64,000 bases of DNA from Enterococcus canintestini (GCF_001885735.1 NZ_JXKG01000007.1:57565-121564), one strand, 5' to 3'. Positions 45,300-54,377 are shown, counted from the stretch's first letter. A program made the numbers and translations. Notes: generated by a model not told the origin, from the sequence alone.

Positions 45300-45749
45300 A
45301 TGACTTTTTATGGCATTGATTATTTACAAAATAATGCAGGAGTAAACGATTACATTAAATATGGGTTGATTTTTGCCGCTTTGATTTTTTTAATTTTTGT
45401 ATTTAGTACATATTTGCGACATCGTCTAGATACAAAATACCGAGATTTGACTATTATCTTTTTATTATTGTTACTTTTTTTACTGGGAGTACAGTATTCT
45501 GATTACAAACAAGATCAAAGCAATCATTCGCAGTCTTCCCAGATGGTCCATTTTGTTAAAAGAGTTGCCCAAGATGAAGTGGTTGCACCAGAAGAGGTAT
45601 ATGTTAACAGCACGACTTTGACGGACCAAATGTTAGTTTTAATCGGAGAAGATTGTTACCGCGTTACACTCAGTCAAGATGGGACGAACTTTAAAATGGA
45701 TGCCGTAGCACTATTAACGGCCAAAGACCAGATTGTGAAACAAAAGTAG
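45300..45749 (+). CDS. DUF3290 family membrane protein
   Basis: 149 aa. ATG 45300 is chosen; the GTG six bases earlier abuts the GGGGAG ribosome site. Two membrane helices at about 22-40 and 50-66, then a soluble C-terminal domain (about 75-149). The pattern matches DUF3290, which in Lactobacillales is nearly always followed by a DUF421 protein, as here with an 11-base gap. The two probably form a membrane complex. Function unknown. Confidence 0.8.
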   Translation: MTFYGIDYLQNNAGVNDYIKYGLIFAALIFLIFVFSTYLRHRLDTKYRDLTIIFLLLLLFLLGVQYSDYKQDQSNHSQSSQMVHFVKRVAQDEVVAPEEVYVNSTTLTDQMLVLIGEDCYRVTLSQDGTNFKMDAVALLTAKDQIVKQK

Positions 45750-45760
45750 GGGGAATAAAG

Positions 45761-46396
45761 ATGAGTTATTATTTACCAATTTTAGCCAAGTTTGCTTTGG
45801 GGCTAATTTGTTTAATTTTACAAATTACGATCATGGGAAAAGGCAACCTAGCTCCAACCTCTCCAATGGATCAAGTCCAAAACTTTGTCTTAGGGGGGAT
45901 TATTGGCGGGGTTATTTATAACGAAGCCATTACTGTTTTACAATTTGTTTTAGTCTTAATTATTTGGACATTACTCGTTTTAGTTTTAAAATTTGCCAAA
46001 GAACATAACCGCTGGATAAAACGCGTGATTGACGGGGCACCAGTTACTTTAATTCGTAATGGGGCAGTAAATGTGCAGGATTGTCTGCGAATTGGTATTT
46101 CAGCCAATGACTTGATGTTTAAATTGCGTTCTAACGGCATTTTTGAAGTGGAAAAAGTAAAACTTGCGGTCATGGAACAAAATGGGCAATTAAACGTCAT
46201 CGAATATGGCGCCGAAATGATTCGTTATCCGATTATTGTCGATGGCCAAGCAAATTTCGATTTATTAGAAATAATTGAAAAAGATGTTGACTGGCTAGAA
46301 GCAGAAGTAAAAGCCCAAGGGCACGACAAAATTAGTGAGATCTATTTGGGAGAATATTTAAATGGCAATGTCATTTTAACCGCTTATGAAACTTAA
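45761..46396 (+). CDS. DUF421 (YetF/YcaP-like) membrane protein
   Basis: 211 aa. GGGGG(A) ribosome site 11 bases after the preceding stop. Three N-terminal helices (about 5-80), then a cytoplasmic domain with VTLIRNGAVNVQDCLRIGIS and FEVEKVKLAVMEQNGQLNV, the core of the DUF421/YetF fold. Related Bacillus proteins are linked to spore germination and membrane properties, but the biochemical role is unknown. Operon partner of the DUF3290 gene. Confidence 0.87.
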   Translation: MSYYLPILAKFALGLICLILQITIMGKGNLAPTSPMDQVQNFVLGGIIGGVIYNEAITVLQFVLVLIIWTLLVLVLKFAKEHNRWIKRVIDGAPVTLIRNGAVNVQDCLRIGISANDLMFKLRSNGIFEVEKVKLAVMEQNGQLNVIEYGAEMIRYPIIVDGQANFDLLEIIEKDVDWLEAEVKAQGHDKISEIYLGEYLNGNVILTAYET

Positions 46397-46446
46397 ATTT
46401 AATCTAGATTTAAATTGAAATAAAAGAAAAAAACTGCCTTTATTAA

Positions 46447-46522
46447 AAAAAGTTGTTTTTAATTTATGAGAAATTTTATTTTTATTAGCGAATAAAATTT
46501 CTCATAAAAAGAACAACTTTTA
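46447..46522 (+). terminator. Long hairpin downstream of the DUF421 gene
   Basis: AAAGTTGTT/AACAACTTT outside and TATGAGAAATTTTATT / AATAAAATTTCTCATA inside, about 75 bases, T-rich at the end. Probable terminator. The rest of 46397-46763 (about 240 bases) is AT-rich; apart from the promoter region of the small gene that follows, I see nothing in it. Confidence 0.6.
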
Positions 46523-46763
46523 GTGTGATTTAGTTTTTTATCTGGTTATTTTTATCAAAATAAAAATGGTAAAGGTTAGAAAATGTTTGTTATTAATAAG
46601 TTTTAAACGGTGTTCTTTTAATAAATTTCTTTTTCAGTGGCAAAGTTATAAAAAATGCAGGTTAAAATCATAAAACCTCTCACATTTTGCTAAAATTCCC
46701 GCAAATAAGTGGTAGCATAATTATGCAATAGGCTTAATTGTTTACCACGAGGGAGGAGTAAGG

Positions 46764-46883
46764 ATGCGAAGTCGGAGAAAATTTATGGTAGGGCTGATAT
46801 TGTTTATGTTAATTTCTGTTATTATATTAGTCGGCGTGTTGTTAGGTGTTTTGAAATATTTAGGATTGGATTTATTGGTATAG
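46764..46883 (+). CDS. 39-aa single-helix membrane micro-protein
   Basis: ATG preceded by GGGAGGAG. The peptide starts MRSRRKF (positive, cytoplasmic by the positive-inside rule), followed by one hydrophobic helix (about 8-30) and ends in LDLLV. An intrinsic terminator follows at 46904. The clean ribosome site, helix and terminator support a real small gene; the name and function are unknown. Confidence 0.55.
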   Translation: MRSRRKFMVGLILFMLISVIILVGVLLGVLKYLGLDLLV

Positions 46884-46903
46884 TACATATTTTTTTAATA
46901 CAT

Positions 46904-46936
46904 AAAAAAGCGTTCTCATCTAGAGAGCGCTTTTAT
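46904..46936. terminator. Terminator between two small convergent genes
   Basis: AAAAGCGTTCTC pairs with GAGAGCGCTTTT, T- and A-runs on both sides. Confidence 0.82.
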
Positions 46937-46973
46937 TTATACGTTAAGATAAAAGTAGTTGCTAAAGCTGGAT

Positions 46974-47144
46974 TTAAAAAGCTATCAGGTGGAAAACACC
47001 TAAACAAACGGCTTTAATTTTGCGAATTTTTTCATTTTTATCATCCAATTGTTCGTAAACTTCGCGAATAGTATCTTTAGTTAATAGATAGAATAAATAG
47101 CCGGCGCCACCAGCAATTAATGTGAAAATCAATAAGACCAACAT
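46974..47144 (-). CDS. 56-aa membrane micro-protein, hypothetical
   Basis: ATG at 47144 with GAGGTG upstream at a long spacing. One N-terminal helix rich in Gly (LIFTLIAGGAGYLFYLL, about 4-20), then a charged amphipathic stretch (KDTIREVYEQLDDKNEKIRK) and a hydrophobic tail. It lies 28 bases after the start of the divergent-looking YbaK gene region, in the same direction as that gene. Codon use is like its neighbours. No recognised family. Confidence 0.5.
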   Translation of the reverse strand: MLVLLIFTLIAGGAGYLFYLLTKDTIREVYEQLDDKNEKIRKIKAVCLGVFHLIAF

Positions 47145-47172
47145 AAGCGTCACTACACCTCGTAATTTCTAT

Positions 47173-47655
47173 TTAAATCGCTACATAAAGTGGTTTGTAT
47201 CCTAAATGATTTAAAATCTTTTCAAAATCACGAAATTGCATAATCAGTGTCGTCGAATTAATGTTGGGATGAAATCCGACTGTATCTTGTTGGTCGATAT
47301 CTTTATCAATGACGACAGTGATTTTGTGATCATAATCATTAGGCAAAGCCAAAGGTGTGACCGAACCTGCGGGCACATTTAGTAATTCTACCAAATTTTT
47401 TTCCGAAACAAAAGATAGACGCTTTTCATTTAAGGTTTTCGCTAAAGATGTCAAATCTGCTTGTTTTTCATCTGGTAAAATGACCAAAAAACGATGTTCG
47501 CCTTTGCGCGGTTTTAAAACTAAATTTTTTACTTGTGGTCCGGGTAAAGTAAAAGGTACATTTTTAACGGATGTAATCGGTTGGTGGTCTACTCGTTGGT
47601 AGGAAATGTTTAATTCTTCTAGTAGTTGATAGGCAGCTTTGGCCGTAGCGAACAT
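47173..47655 (-). CDS. YbaK/ProX-type aminoacyl-tRNA deacylase
   Basis: 160 aa stand-alone editing-domain protein. ATG 47655 follows AAAAGGGG; the 11 upstream in-frame codons are rejected. The fold shows the conserved lysine in VKNLVLKP and GSVTPLALPND, typical of the ProX/PrdX branch that hydrolyses Ala-tRNA-Pro, with HPNINSTTLIM near the C-terminus. It acts in trans to clear mischarged tRNA. Substrate (Ala-tRNA-Pro versus Cys-tRNA-Pro) is inferred from the branch only. Confidence 0.85.
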   Translation of the reverse strand: MFATAKAAYQLLEELNISYQRVDHQPITSVKNVPFTLPGPQVKNLVLKPRKGEHRFLVILPDEKQADLTSLAKTLNEKRLSFVSEKNLVELLNVPAGSVTPLALPNDYDHKITVVIDKDIDQQDTVGFHPNINSTTLIMQFRDFEKILNHLGYKPLYVAI

Positions 47656-47681
47656 AAAAAAGACCCCTTTTAAAAAAATAG

Positions 47682-47710
47682 TTGACAAATTTCATTTCAC
47701 CTTTTAAAGT
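47682..47710 (+). promoter_or_regulatory. Promoter of the T-box leader
   Basis: TTGACA (47682-47687), 17 bases, TAAAGT (47705-47710), about 30 bases before the T-box stem I. Confidence 0.6.
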
Positions 47711-47740
47711 TAAAGACAACCTAATAATACGACATCGATA

Positions 47741-47981
47741 AGAAGAGTAGCAAGTATGTCCATCTAAAGAGAGTCTCTGGCAGGTGAAAAGAGGCGATGA
47801 CAATTTGTGAACCACATCTTGGAGTTGTTTTTCTGAAATACTAGTAAGAAAATCCGGGTATGCCCGTTACAGCAACAGTCATTGATAGATGACTTATAGA
47901 GACTCTTAGCTGCAAAGCAGGAGTGAAATAAGGTGGAACCACGTAATTTACGTCCTTTAGCGCTTGCGCTAAGGGACTTTT
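47741..47981 (+). promoter_or_regulatory. T-box riboswitch, His specifier (CAC), first expression platform
   Basis: Stem I contains AGAGTAG (AGTA), GGCAGGTGAAAA distal loop and the specifier in GTGAACCACATCTTGGAG, CAC at 47813-47815. Aligning with the tyrS leader here (GTGAATTACACTTCCGGAG, TAC specifier) fixes the frame and gives His. Stem II with CCCGTTA, stem III CTGC/GCAG, then T-box AAGGTGGAACCACG (47930-47943) and terminator GTCCTTTAGCG/CGCTAAGGGAC plus T-run. Uncharged tRNA-His should switch it on. Confidence 0.88.
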
Positions 47982-48012
47982 TTATTTTGGGATTACTTTT
48001 ATCTATGGTGAC

Positions 48013-48101
48013 TGATGGAGATTACTTTTGTGAAAAAGTAATAAAAAGAGGTGGAACCGCGGAATTACGCCCTCTGACTTTTATGTCAGAGGGCTTTTTT
48101 G
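48013..48101 (+). promoter_or_regulatory. Second T-box antiterminator/terminator without stem I
   Basis: A stem-III-like ATTACTTTT/AAAAAGTAAT hairpin, a second T-box AGAGGTGGAACCGCGG (48047-48062) and a second terminator GCCCTCTGAC/GTCAGAGGGC plus T-run. AGAGG...CCCTCT can form the alternative antiterminator. No specifier or stem I fits in the roughly 65 bases between the two modules. Confidence 0.85.
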
Positions 48102-48125
48102 TTTACAAAATAAGGAGCTGACGAG

Positions 48126-48773
48126 ATGAATTATTTATTATCTGTTTTACCACAATTATTGTCTGGAGCAGGCATCACTTTAAAATTATTTGGTTTAACT
48201 TTACTAGGCTCAATTCCATTAGGGATTATTTTAGCCTTTGTATTAGCAAGCCACTTGCAACCTTTTAAGTTAATTGTGCAGGTGTATGTTTGGATTATGC
48301 GGGGTACGCCACTGTTATTGCAATTAATTTTTATCTTTTATGGGTTGCCACTTTTAATGCCAGCGCTGGTCTTGGAGCGCTTTGATGCTGCACTACTAGC
48401 TTTTATTATTAACTATGCTGCTTATTTTGCTGAAATTTTCAGAGGTGGCATTCAGTCTATTCCAGAAGGACAATACGAAGCAGCGCAAGTTTTACGCTTA
48501 AGCAAAATGCAAACAATCACGAAAATCATTATCCCACAAGTCGTAAAAATCACGCTTCCTTCAGTAGGAAATGAAGTGGTCAATTTAGTAAAAGATACGT
48601 CTTTAGTTTATATTTTAGGACTTTCAGATATGATGCGAATTGGTAAAATTGCAATGGAACGGGATACCACTTTGCTACCGTTAGTCGGAGTTGGTTTAAT
48701 CTATTTGGTGATGACGGGGGCTTTCACATTGATTATGAAAGCTTTAGAAAACAAATTAAACTATTATCGTTAG
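48126..48773 (+). CDS. Amino acid ABC transporter permease (probable histidine)
   Basis: 215 aa His/Glu/Gln/Arg family permease. Five membrane helices are visible, with RGTPLLLQL after the first and the EAA loop (AAQVLRLSKMQTITKIIIPQ) that docks on the ATPase. AAGGAGCTGACG precedes the ATG. It begins the operon of permease, ATPase and binding protein behind the T-box; the CAC specifier suggests histidine import. Homologous systems for Gln or Arg would look similar, so the substrate rests on the leader. Confidence 0.88.
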   Translation: MNYLLSVLPQLLSGAGITLKLFGLTLLGSIPLGIILAFVLASHLQPFKLIVQVYVWIMRGTPLLLQLIFIFYGLPLLMPALVLERFDAALLAFIINYAAYFAEIFRGGIQSIPEGQYEAAQVLRLSKMQTITKIIIPQVVKITLPSVGNEVVNLVKDTSLVYILGLSDMMRIGKIAMERDTTLLPLVGVGLIYLVMTGAFTLIMKALENKLNYYR

Positions 48774-48786
48774 GTGGGTGAAAATA

Positions 48787-49419
48787 ATGTTGGAATTAAA
48801 GAACATCAATAAAGCATTTGGTAAAAAAACTATTTTTGAAAACTTAGACTTAAATATTCCTGATGGGGAGATTTTAGCGATTGTGGGTCCTTCTGGGGGC
48901 GGAAAAACAACTTTACTACGTATGTTAGCTGGCTTAGAAAAAGCGGATAGTGGTACTTTTTTACTAGATGGTAAAGCATTTAATCCGATTGCATTAAATG
49001 AACAAGAACAAGTTGTCGGGGTTGTTTTTCAAGATTTTCAACTTTTTCCCCATTTGAATGTTTTTGAAAATATTACGTTAGCACCAAAACTAGTTTTGAA
49101 GGAAAACACTGCGACTTTTACCAAAAAAGCTGAAAAGTTAGCTGCACAACTAGGATTAGAAGATTTATTACAAAGTTATCCTTATCAATTATCAGGTGGA
49201 CAAAAACAACGGGTCGCAATTGCTCGTGCTATGGCAATGGATCCGCAAGTTTTGGCTTATGATGAGCCAACCAGTGCTCTTGATCCGGCTTTAAGAGAGC
49301 AAGTTGAAAAATTGATTTTATCTTTAAAAAAAGAAGGCGTCACCCAAATCGTAGTTACCCACGATTGGACATTTGCAGAACACATTGCCGATCAAACACT
49401 AAAAGTAACACCAAAATAA
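48787..49419 (+). CDS. Amino acid ABC transporter ATP-binding protein
   Basis: 210 aa. ATG 48787 is used; GTG 48778 overlaps the AGGTGGGTGA ribosome site. Walker A GPSGGGKT, Q-loop VFQDFQLFPHL, signature LSGGQKQR, Walker B VLAYDEPTSALD and switch His in VTHDW. Walker B has AYDEP in place of the usual LFDEP. A homodimer would drive import with the permease. Length is slightly short for the family (about 240). Confidence 0.9.
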   Translation: MLELKNINKAFGKKTIFENLDLNIPDGEILAIVGPSGGGKTTLLRMLAGLEKADSGTFLLDGKAFNPIALNEQEQVVGVVFQDFQLFPHLNVFENITLAPKLVLKENTATFTKKAEKLAAQLGLEDLLQSYPYQLSGGQKQRVAIARAMAMDPQVLAYDEPTSALDPALREQVEKLILSLKKEGVTQIVVTHDWTFAEHIADQTLKVTPK

Positions 49420-49455
49420 ATTGGAAGTGTTGTAAAAAATAAGGAGGGTGTAAAA

Positions 49456-50271
49456 ATGAAATTGAAAAAATGGAGTACATTATTAACTGTAGTGGCAAGT
49501 CTTGGTTTGTTGGTAGCTTGTGGGAGTAAGGAAGAAAATCCCAAAACAAAAGCAAATGAAATTCCAAAAGAAGTAGTCGTAGGGCTAGACGATACTTTTG
49601 TACCAATGGGTTTTAAAGACAAAGATGGGAATTTAGTTGGTTTTGACATTGATTTGGCTAAAGCTGTTTTTAAAGAAACCGGACAAAAAGTCAAATTTCA
49701 ATCGATTGACTGGTCAATGAAAGAAACAGAACTTGATAATGGAACAATTGATGCCATTTGGAATGGCTACTCCAAAACGGCAGAACGAGAGCAAAAAGTC
49801 CTTTTCTCCGATACGTACATGGAAAACGATCAAGTGCTAGTTACACCGAAAAAGAGTAACATCACTACGTTTAAAGAGATGAAAGGTAAAATTTTAGGCG
49901 CTCAAGAAGGTTCTTCTGGTTATGACTTGTTTACTAAACAGCCAGAAGTGTTAAAAGATATTGTCGCAGATAACGACGCAGTTTTATACGCCAGCTTTAA
50001 TGAAGCTTTTATTGATTTAGAAAATGGTCGTATTGATGGTTTACTAATTGATAAAGTCTACGCTGATTATTATTTAACGCAAAAAGATCAACTAGAGGAT
50101 TACAACATTATTAAAGGACCGTTTGAAAATGAAGATTATGCAGTCGGAGTACGAAAAAACAATGAAGCCTTAGCTAAAAAAATTAATGAAGGTTTTAACG
50201 CTATCAAAGAAAATGGCGAATTTAAAAAAATCTCTGAAAAATGGTTTGGTGAAGATGTCTCACCCAAATAA
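49456..50271 (+). CDS. Amino acid-binding lipoprotein of the ABC importer
   Basis: 271 aa. The signal peptide ends at the lipobox LLVACGS with lipid-modified Cys22. The mature part is a SBP_bac_3 domain: VVGLDDTFVPMGF, GFDIDLAKAV, GTIDAIWNGYSKTAER and KISEKWFGEDV. AAGGAGGGTG precedes the ATG. It completes the permease, ATPase and receptor operon. A terminator follows. Confidence 0.92.
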   Translation: MKLKKWSTLLTVVASLGLLVACGSKEENPKTKANEIPKEVVVGLDDTFVPMGFKDKDGNLVGFDIDLAKAVFKETGQKVKFQSIDWSMKETELDNGTIDAIWNGYSKTAEREQKVLFSDTYMENDQVLVTPKKSNITTFKEMKGKILGAQEGSSGYDLFTKQPEVLKDIVADNDAVLYASFNEAFIDLENGRIDGLLIDKVYADYYLTQKDQLEDYNIIKGPFENEDYAVGVRKNNEALAKKINEGFNAIKENGEFKKISEKWFGEDVSPK

Positions 50272-50287
50272 AGTGGTTAAAACTTTT

Positions 50288-50327
50288 AACAGGTAGAACA
50301 AAACTTTTGTTCGCCTGTTTTTTTTTG
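50288..50327 (+). terminator. Terminator of the amino acid ABC operon
   Basis: AACAGG...GAACAAAA pairs with TTTTGTTC...CCTGTT, then a long T-run. Confidence 0.88.
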
Positions 50328-50361
50328 TATAATAAGGAAGATGAAATGAGGGATTATAAAA

Positions 50362-52776
50362 ATGGCACAACGAAAAAGCCAGAAGAAAAAGAAACGAGTA
50401 ACAAAAAAACAACAGCAACAACAAGAAAAAATGATGTTGGCGGTAATTGGCGCCGCTTTTATAATATTTGCGCTACTTGGTTTATTTAAGTTGGGCTTTT
50501 TGGGAACTTTAATTGCTAATTGTCTTAGAATTATTGGGGGGAATACTTATCCTGTATTGGCAATTGCGCTAGCTTTATATGGACTATGGCTAATGGTCAA
50601 AACCACAGCGGCAAAATTGGAAAGTTTTCGTCGCTTTTTGGGTGGACTACTTATTTATGCGGGCGTTTTAATGTTTTTACACGCGTTATTATTTCGCAAT
50701 GTAATTAGTGGTGACCCCAATATTATTAATACAACCTGGGGTGCTTTATTAGGGGACATTCGCACGAACCAAGTCAGTCAAAATGTCGGCGGTGGTATGT
50801 TAGGGGCTATTTTGTATCAATGTAGTTATTTTCTAGTATCCCAAATTGGAAGTTATTTCTTTGCCTTTTTATTAGCAAGTGTAGGTTTATTTTTAGTTAG
50901 TATGATGAGTGGTGGCGAGCTTTTAGAACATTTGCAAGCTGCCGGTGAAACCTTACAAGAACTTTTAGCCGGTGACCCTGCAAAAAAAGAAGCAAAACAG
51001 GCGTTAAAAAAAGCAAGACAAGCAGAAAAGGCTGCTACAAAAGCAGAAAAAATTGCTGCTGAAAAAGCCGCTGCAAAACGGGAATTAGAAAAAAATGCGA
51101 AAAATCAAGTTCGACCACAAACAGAAGGTGAAAAACTGGCGGAAACAGCAAAAAGTACCGTTGAAGTTGAACCAGAGCAATTGAGTTTTGTACCAATTGA
51201 TCATTTTCAAGAAAAAGTTGCTACTGAGCCTGTAACGGAAACGAATAATTTAAACCAGACAACAGAGGCTGAGATACCAGACGACGGTGAAGATTTAGAT
51301 TTTGAAATTCCAGCCGAAGCAGAAGATCGCGATTATCAACTACCCAATGTGACGTTACTAGACTCACTTCCGCCTACTGACCAGAGTGATGAATATCAAA
51401 AAATTGAACACAATATTGGTGTATTAGAACAAACCTTCCAAAGTTTTGGCGTCGAAGCAAAAGTTGTCAAAGCTAGCTTAGGACCTGCTGTAACCAAATT
51501 TGAAGTCCAGCCAGCAGTTGGGGTGAAGGTTAGTAAAATTGTCAGCTTAACAGATGATATAGCCTTAGCCTTAGCTGCTAAAGATGTGCGGATGGAAGCA
51601 CCGATTCCCGGAAAATCTCTAATTGGTATTGAAGTGCCAAATAGTAGCATTAGTATGGTTTCCTTCCGAGAAGTGATTGAAGCCCAACCAGATCATCCAG
51701 ATAAATTATTAGAAGTACCATTGGGGCGAGATATTTCTGGTCGGGTTCAAACGGCCGACTTAACGAAGATGCCCCATTTACTTATTGCTGGATCAACAGG
51801 TAGCGGGAAATCCGTTGCCATTAATGGCATTATCACAAGTATTTTAATGCGGGCTAAGCCCCATGAAGTCAAATTAATGATGATTGATCCCAAAATGGTG
51901 GAATTAAATGTTTACAATGGGATTCCGCATTTGTTGACACCGGTTGTGACAAATCCGCGAAAAGCTGCCCAAGCATTACAAAAAGTTGTCAAAGAAATGG
52001 AAGAGCGTTACGAGAAATTTGCCGCGGCCGGCGTCCGCAATATCACCGGCTATAATGAAATGATTTCAGAGCGAAATAGTAGTCATGGTGAAAATAATCC
52101 GATTTTACCTTTTATCGTAGTTATTGTTGATGAACTGGCGGACTTAATGATGGTGGCTTCTAATGAAGTGGAAGATGCGATTATTCGTTTGGCTCAAATG
52201 GCACGGGCAGCTGGAATTCACATGATTTTAGCGACACAGCGGCCGAGTGTGGATGTTATTACCGGGATTATTAAAGCTAACGTTCCTTCCCGCATGGCTT
52301 TTGCTGTTTCGAGTGGGACGGATTCCCGTACAATTTTAGATAGTAATGGCGCCGAAAAATTACTAGGGCGCGGGGATATGCTCTTTTTACCAATGGGTGA
52401 AAATAAACCGATTCGCGTGCAAGGTGCCTTTATTTCCGATCATGAAGTAGAGCGCGTGGTAGCCTTTATCACTGAACAACAAGGGGCAGAATATGAAGAA
52501 AAAATGATGGTCACAGAAGAAGACGAGACTGCAAGTGGTGCTAATGCTCAACCAGAAGATGAGTTATACGAACAAGCCAAAGATTTGGTGGTTGATATGC
52601 AGACTGCTAGCGTTTCATTATTGCAGCGCCGTTTTCGGATTGGTTATAATCGGGCAGCGCGTTTAGTTGATGAACTGGAAATGCACGGTGTGGTAGGCCC
52701 TTCTGAAGGAAGTAAACCGCGTAAAGTTTTAATTGAACCAGCCCCAACAGAAGAAGTCCCGCAAGATTTAGAGTAG
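50362..52776 (+). CDS. ftsK: DNA translocase FtsK/SpoIIIE
   Basis: 804 aa septal DNA pump that clears chromosomes at division. A basic N-terminus ([12 protein letters not shown]), four to five helices (about 28-185), a charged Ala/Lys/Glu linker (about 200-345), alpha/beta motor with Walker A GSTGSGKS at about 478 and Walker [22 protein letters not shown], then a gamma winged helix ([21 protein letters not shown], read as two adjacent parts). No phage, plasmid or conjugation genes surround it, so this is the housekeeping copy. Confidence 0.95.
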   Translation: MAQRKSQKKKKRVTKKQQQQQEKMMLAVIGAAFIIFALLGLFKLGFLGTLIANCLRIIGGNTYPVLAIALALYGLWLMVKTTAAKLESFRRFLGGLLIYAGVLMFLHALLFRNVISGDPNIINTTWGALLGDIRTNQVSQNVGGGMLGAILYQCSYFLVSQIGSYFFAFLLASVGLFLVSMMSGGELLEHLQAAGETLQELLAGDPAKKEAKQALKKARQAEKAATKAEKIAAEKAAAKRELEKNAKNQVRPQTEGEKLAETAKSTVEVEPEQLSFVPIDHFQEKVATEPVTETNNLNQTTEAEIPDDGEDLDFEIPAEAEDRDYQLPNVTLLDSLPPTDQSDEYQKIEHNIGVLEQTFQSFGVEAKVVKASLGPAVTKFEVQPAVGVKVSKIVSLTDDIALALAAKDVRMEAPIPGKSLIGIEVPNSSISMVSFREVIEAQPDHPDKLLEVPLGRDISGRVQTADLTKMPHLLIAGSTGSGKSVAINGIITSILMRAKPHEVKLMMIDPKMVELNVYNGIPHLLTPVVTNPRKAAQALQKVVKEMEERYEKFAAAGVRNITGYNEMISERNSSHGENNPILPFIVVIVDELADLMMVASNEVEDAIIRLAQMARAAGIHMILATQRPSVDVITGIIKANVPSRMAFAVSSGTDSRTILDSNGAEKLLGRGDMLFLPMGENKPIRVQGAFISDHEVERVVAFITEQQGAEYEEKMMVTEEDETASGANAQPEDELYEQAKDLVVDMQTASVSLLQRRFRIGYNRAARLVDELEMHGVVGPSEGSKPRKVLIEPAPTEEVPQDLE

Positions 52777-52812
52777 CAAACTAACTTTTTAATGGAACAA
52801 AAGGAGGTAACG

Positions 52813-52977
52813 ATGCAAGAATTTTTGCTTAAAATGTTACGAAAAATTACTGCCCTCACGCGTAACGGCGGAGCAGCAAACGGTAATACACTCAGCCGCA
52901 ATGCTTATGGTGAGTTGGAAAAACAAGAACAAAAATTAAATGCATCAAAAAAAGAACAGACACCACCTCAAAAGTAA
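52813..52977 (+). CDS. 54-aa basic small protein, hypothetical
   Basis: ATG follows AAAGGAGGTAACG, one of the best ribosome sites in the window, 36 bases after ftsK. The N-terminal part is an amphipathic helix (MQEFLLKMLRKITALT), then GGAANGNTLSRNAYG, and the tail is Lys/Glu/Gln-rich. It is soluble, about pI 10 by composition. Transcription is probably with ftsK. The longer frame from 52792 is rejected because it starts before the ribosome site. No family recognised. Confidence 0.6.
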   Translation: MQEFLLKMLRKITALTRNGGAANGNTLSRNAYGELEKQEQKLNASKKEQTPPQK

Positions 52978-53017
52978 ATTGTAATAAAAGAAAGCTATAT
53001 TTTAGCTGATTTAATTT

Positions 53018-53066
53018 GTTTTCTAGACGTGCTTAGCTTAGCTAAGCAGTTTAGAAAACTTTTTTC
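53018..53066 (+). terminator. Terminator after the ftsK unit
   Basis: GTTTTCTA...TGCTTAGC pairs with GCTAAGCA...TAGAAAAC, then TTTTTT. The remainder of 52978-53262 is AT-rich with no recognised feature apart from the rlmN promoter region. Confidence 0.85.
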
Positions 53067-53262
53067 TTTAGTACATATAAAAATCTTAGAAACTAGACAA
53101 CTCTATTAGGGTTTTACTCAAACATATTTTTTCTTTTAGACAAAATGAGTCTTTTCACTTTTTTTATTTCTTTTCTTTCTTTAAAAAAGACTAAGCCAGG
53201 TTGAAAGATAGACAATAAATCTGTTATAGTATGGAGCGAATCTGTCAAAAAGGGGAAAAATT

Positions 53263-54354
53263 GTGAAAAAACCAACAATGAAACCATCTATTTATGGTTT
53301 AAATAAAGAAGAGCTAATGAACTGGCTGATTGAAAATGGCGAAAAGAAGTTTCGGGGCAATCAAGTTTGGGAATGGCTTTATGAAAAGCGTGTGTCAGAA
53401 TTTGCACAAATGACGAATTTGTCGAAAGTTTTAATCGCAAAATTAGAAGAACACTTTGTTGTAAATCCTTTAAAGCAATTAGTAGTCCAAGAGGCAAGTG
53501 ACGGTACGGTTAAATATTTATTTGAGTTGCCGGATAAGCTGATGATTGAAACAGTCCTAATGCGGCAAGACTATGGCATGTCAGTTTGTGTCACTACCCA
53601 AGTTGGCTGTAATATTGGTTGTACTTTTTGTGCAAGTGGCCTATTGCGAAAGCAACGGGATTTAACAACAGGTGAAATTGTCGCCCAAATTATGTTAGTG
53701 CAACACTATTTTGATCAACTGAATAATGGGGATCGTGTTTCCCATGTCGTCGTGATGGGAATAGGCGAACCATTTGATAATTACGATAATGTTATGAACT
53801 TTATTCAAGTGATTAATGATCCTAAAGGTTTAGCCATCGGTGCCCGCCACATTACGGTTTCTACAAGTGGTTTGGCCCGTAAGATTAAAGAATTCGCGAA
53901 TAACGGCTTGCAAGTTAATTTAGCGATTTCATTACATGCCCCTAATAATGAAGTCAGAAGTTCCATGATGCGTATTAATAAAAGCTATCCAATTGAAGTT
54001 TTAATGGAAGCAATTGATGAATATATCGAAAAAACGAATCGACGGGTTACCTTTGAATACATTATGTTAAATAATGTCAATGATCGCCCCCATCATGCCA
54101 AAGAACTTGCTGAGTTGTTAAAAGATAAGAAAAAATTAGCTTACGTCAACTTAATTCCTTACAATCCAGTCAGTGAACACGATCAATATTCTCGTAGTGA
54201 AAAAGCGGATGTTTTACGCTTTTATGATATTTTAAAACGTAATGGAATCAATTGTGTAATTCGTAAAGAACATGGTACAGATATTGATGCGGCCTGTGGA
54301 CAATTGCGGAGTAAAAAAATGCAAGAACAAAAAAAGCAAAAACAACACGCGTAA
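53263..54354 (+). CDS. rlmN: Dual-specificity 23S rRNA/tRNA adenine C2-methyltransferase RlmN
   Basis: 363 aa radical-SAM enzyme that methylates A2503 of 23S rRNA and A37 of some tRNAs. GTG 53263 follows AAAGGGG by 8 bases. The 4Fe-4S cluster cysteines are Cys116, Cys120 and Cys123 (CNIGCTFC), and the methyl-carrying Cys345 is in [19 protein letters not shown] and HITVSTSGL are conserved. It is not a Cfr: the length and the N-terminal region are those of housekeeping RlmN. Terminator at 54378. Confidence 0.95.
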   Translation: MKKPTMKPSIYGLNKEELMNWLIENGEKKFRGNQVWEWLYEKRVSEFAQMTNLSKVLIAKLEEHFVVNPLKQLVVQEASDGTVKYLFELPDKLMIETVLMRQDYGMSVCVTTQVGCNIGCTFCASGLLRKQRDLTTGEIVAQIMLVQHYFDQLNNGDRVSHVVVMGIGEPFDNYDNVMNFIQVINDPKGLAIGARHITVSTSGLARKIKEFANNGLQVNLAISLHAPNNEVRSSMMRINKSYPIEVLMEAIDEYIEKTNRRVTFEYIMLNNVNDRPHHAKELAELLKDKKKLAYVNLIPYNPVSEHDQYSRSEKADVLRFYDILKRNGINCVIRKEHGTDIDAACGQLRSKKMQEQKKQKQHA

Positions 54355-54377
54355 AATTACTTAATCGTTGTGATTAG

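Noticed and set aside
47833..47850. Alternative specifier triplets (ATA, TAC, ACT) in CTGAAATACTAGTAAG
   Set aside because: CTGAA...AGTA is the stem II S-turn region. Alignment with the tyrS leader places the specifier earlier, at 47813-47815.
47933..48121. 62-aa frame inside the amino acid ABC operon leader
   Set aside because: It spans the two T-box/terminator modules; its translated sequence simply reads the T-box and terminator stems.
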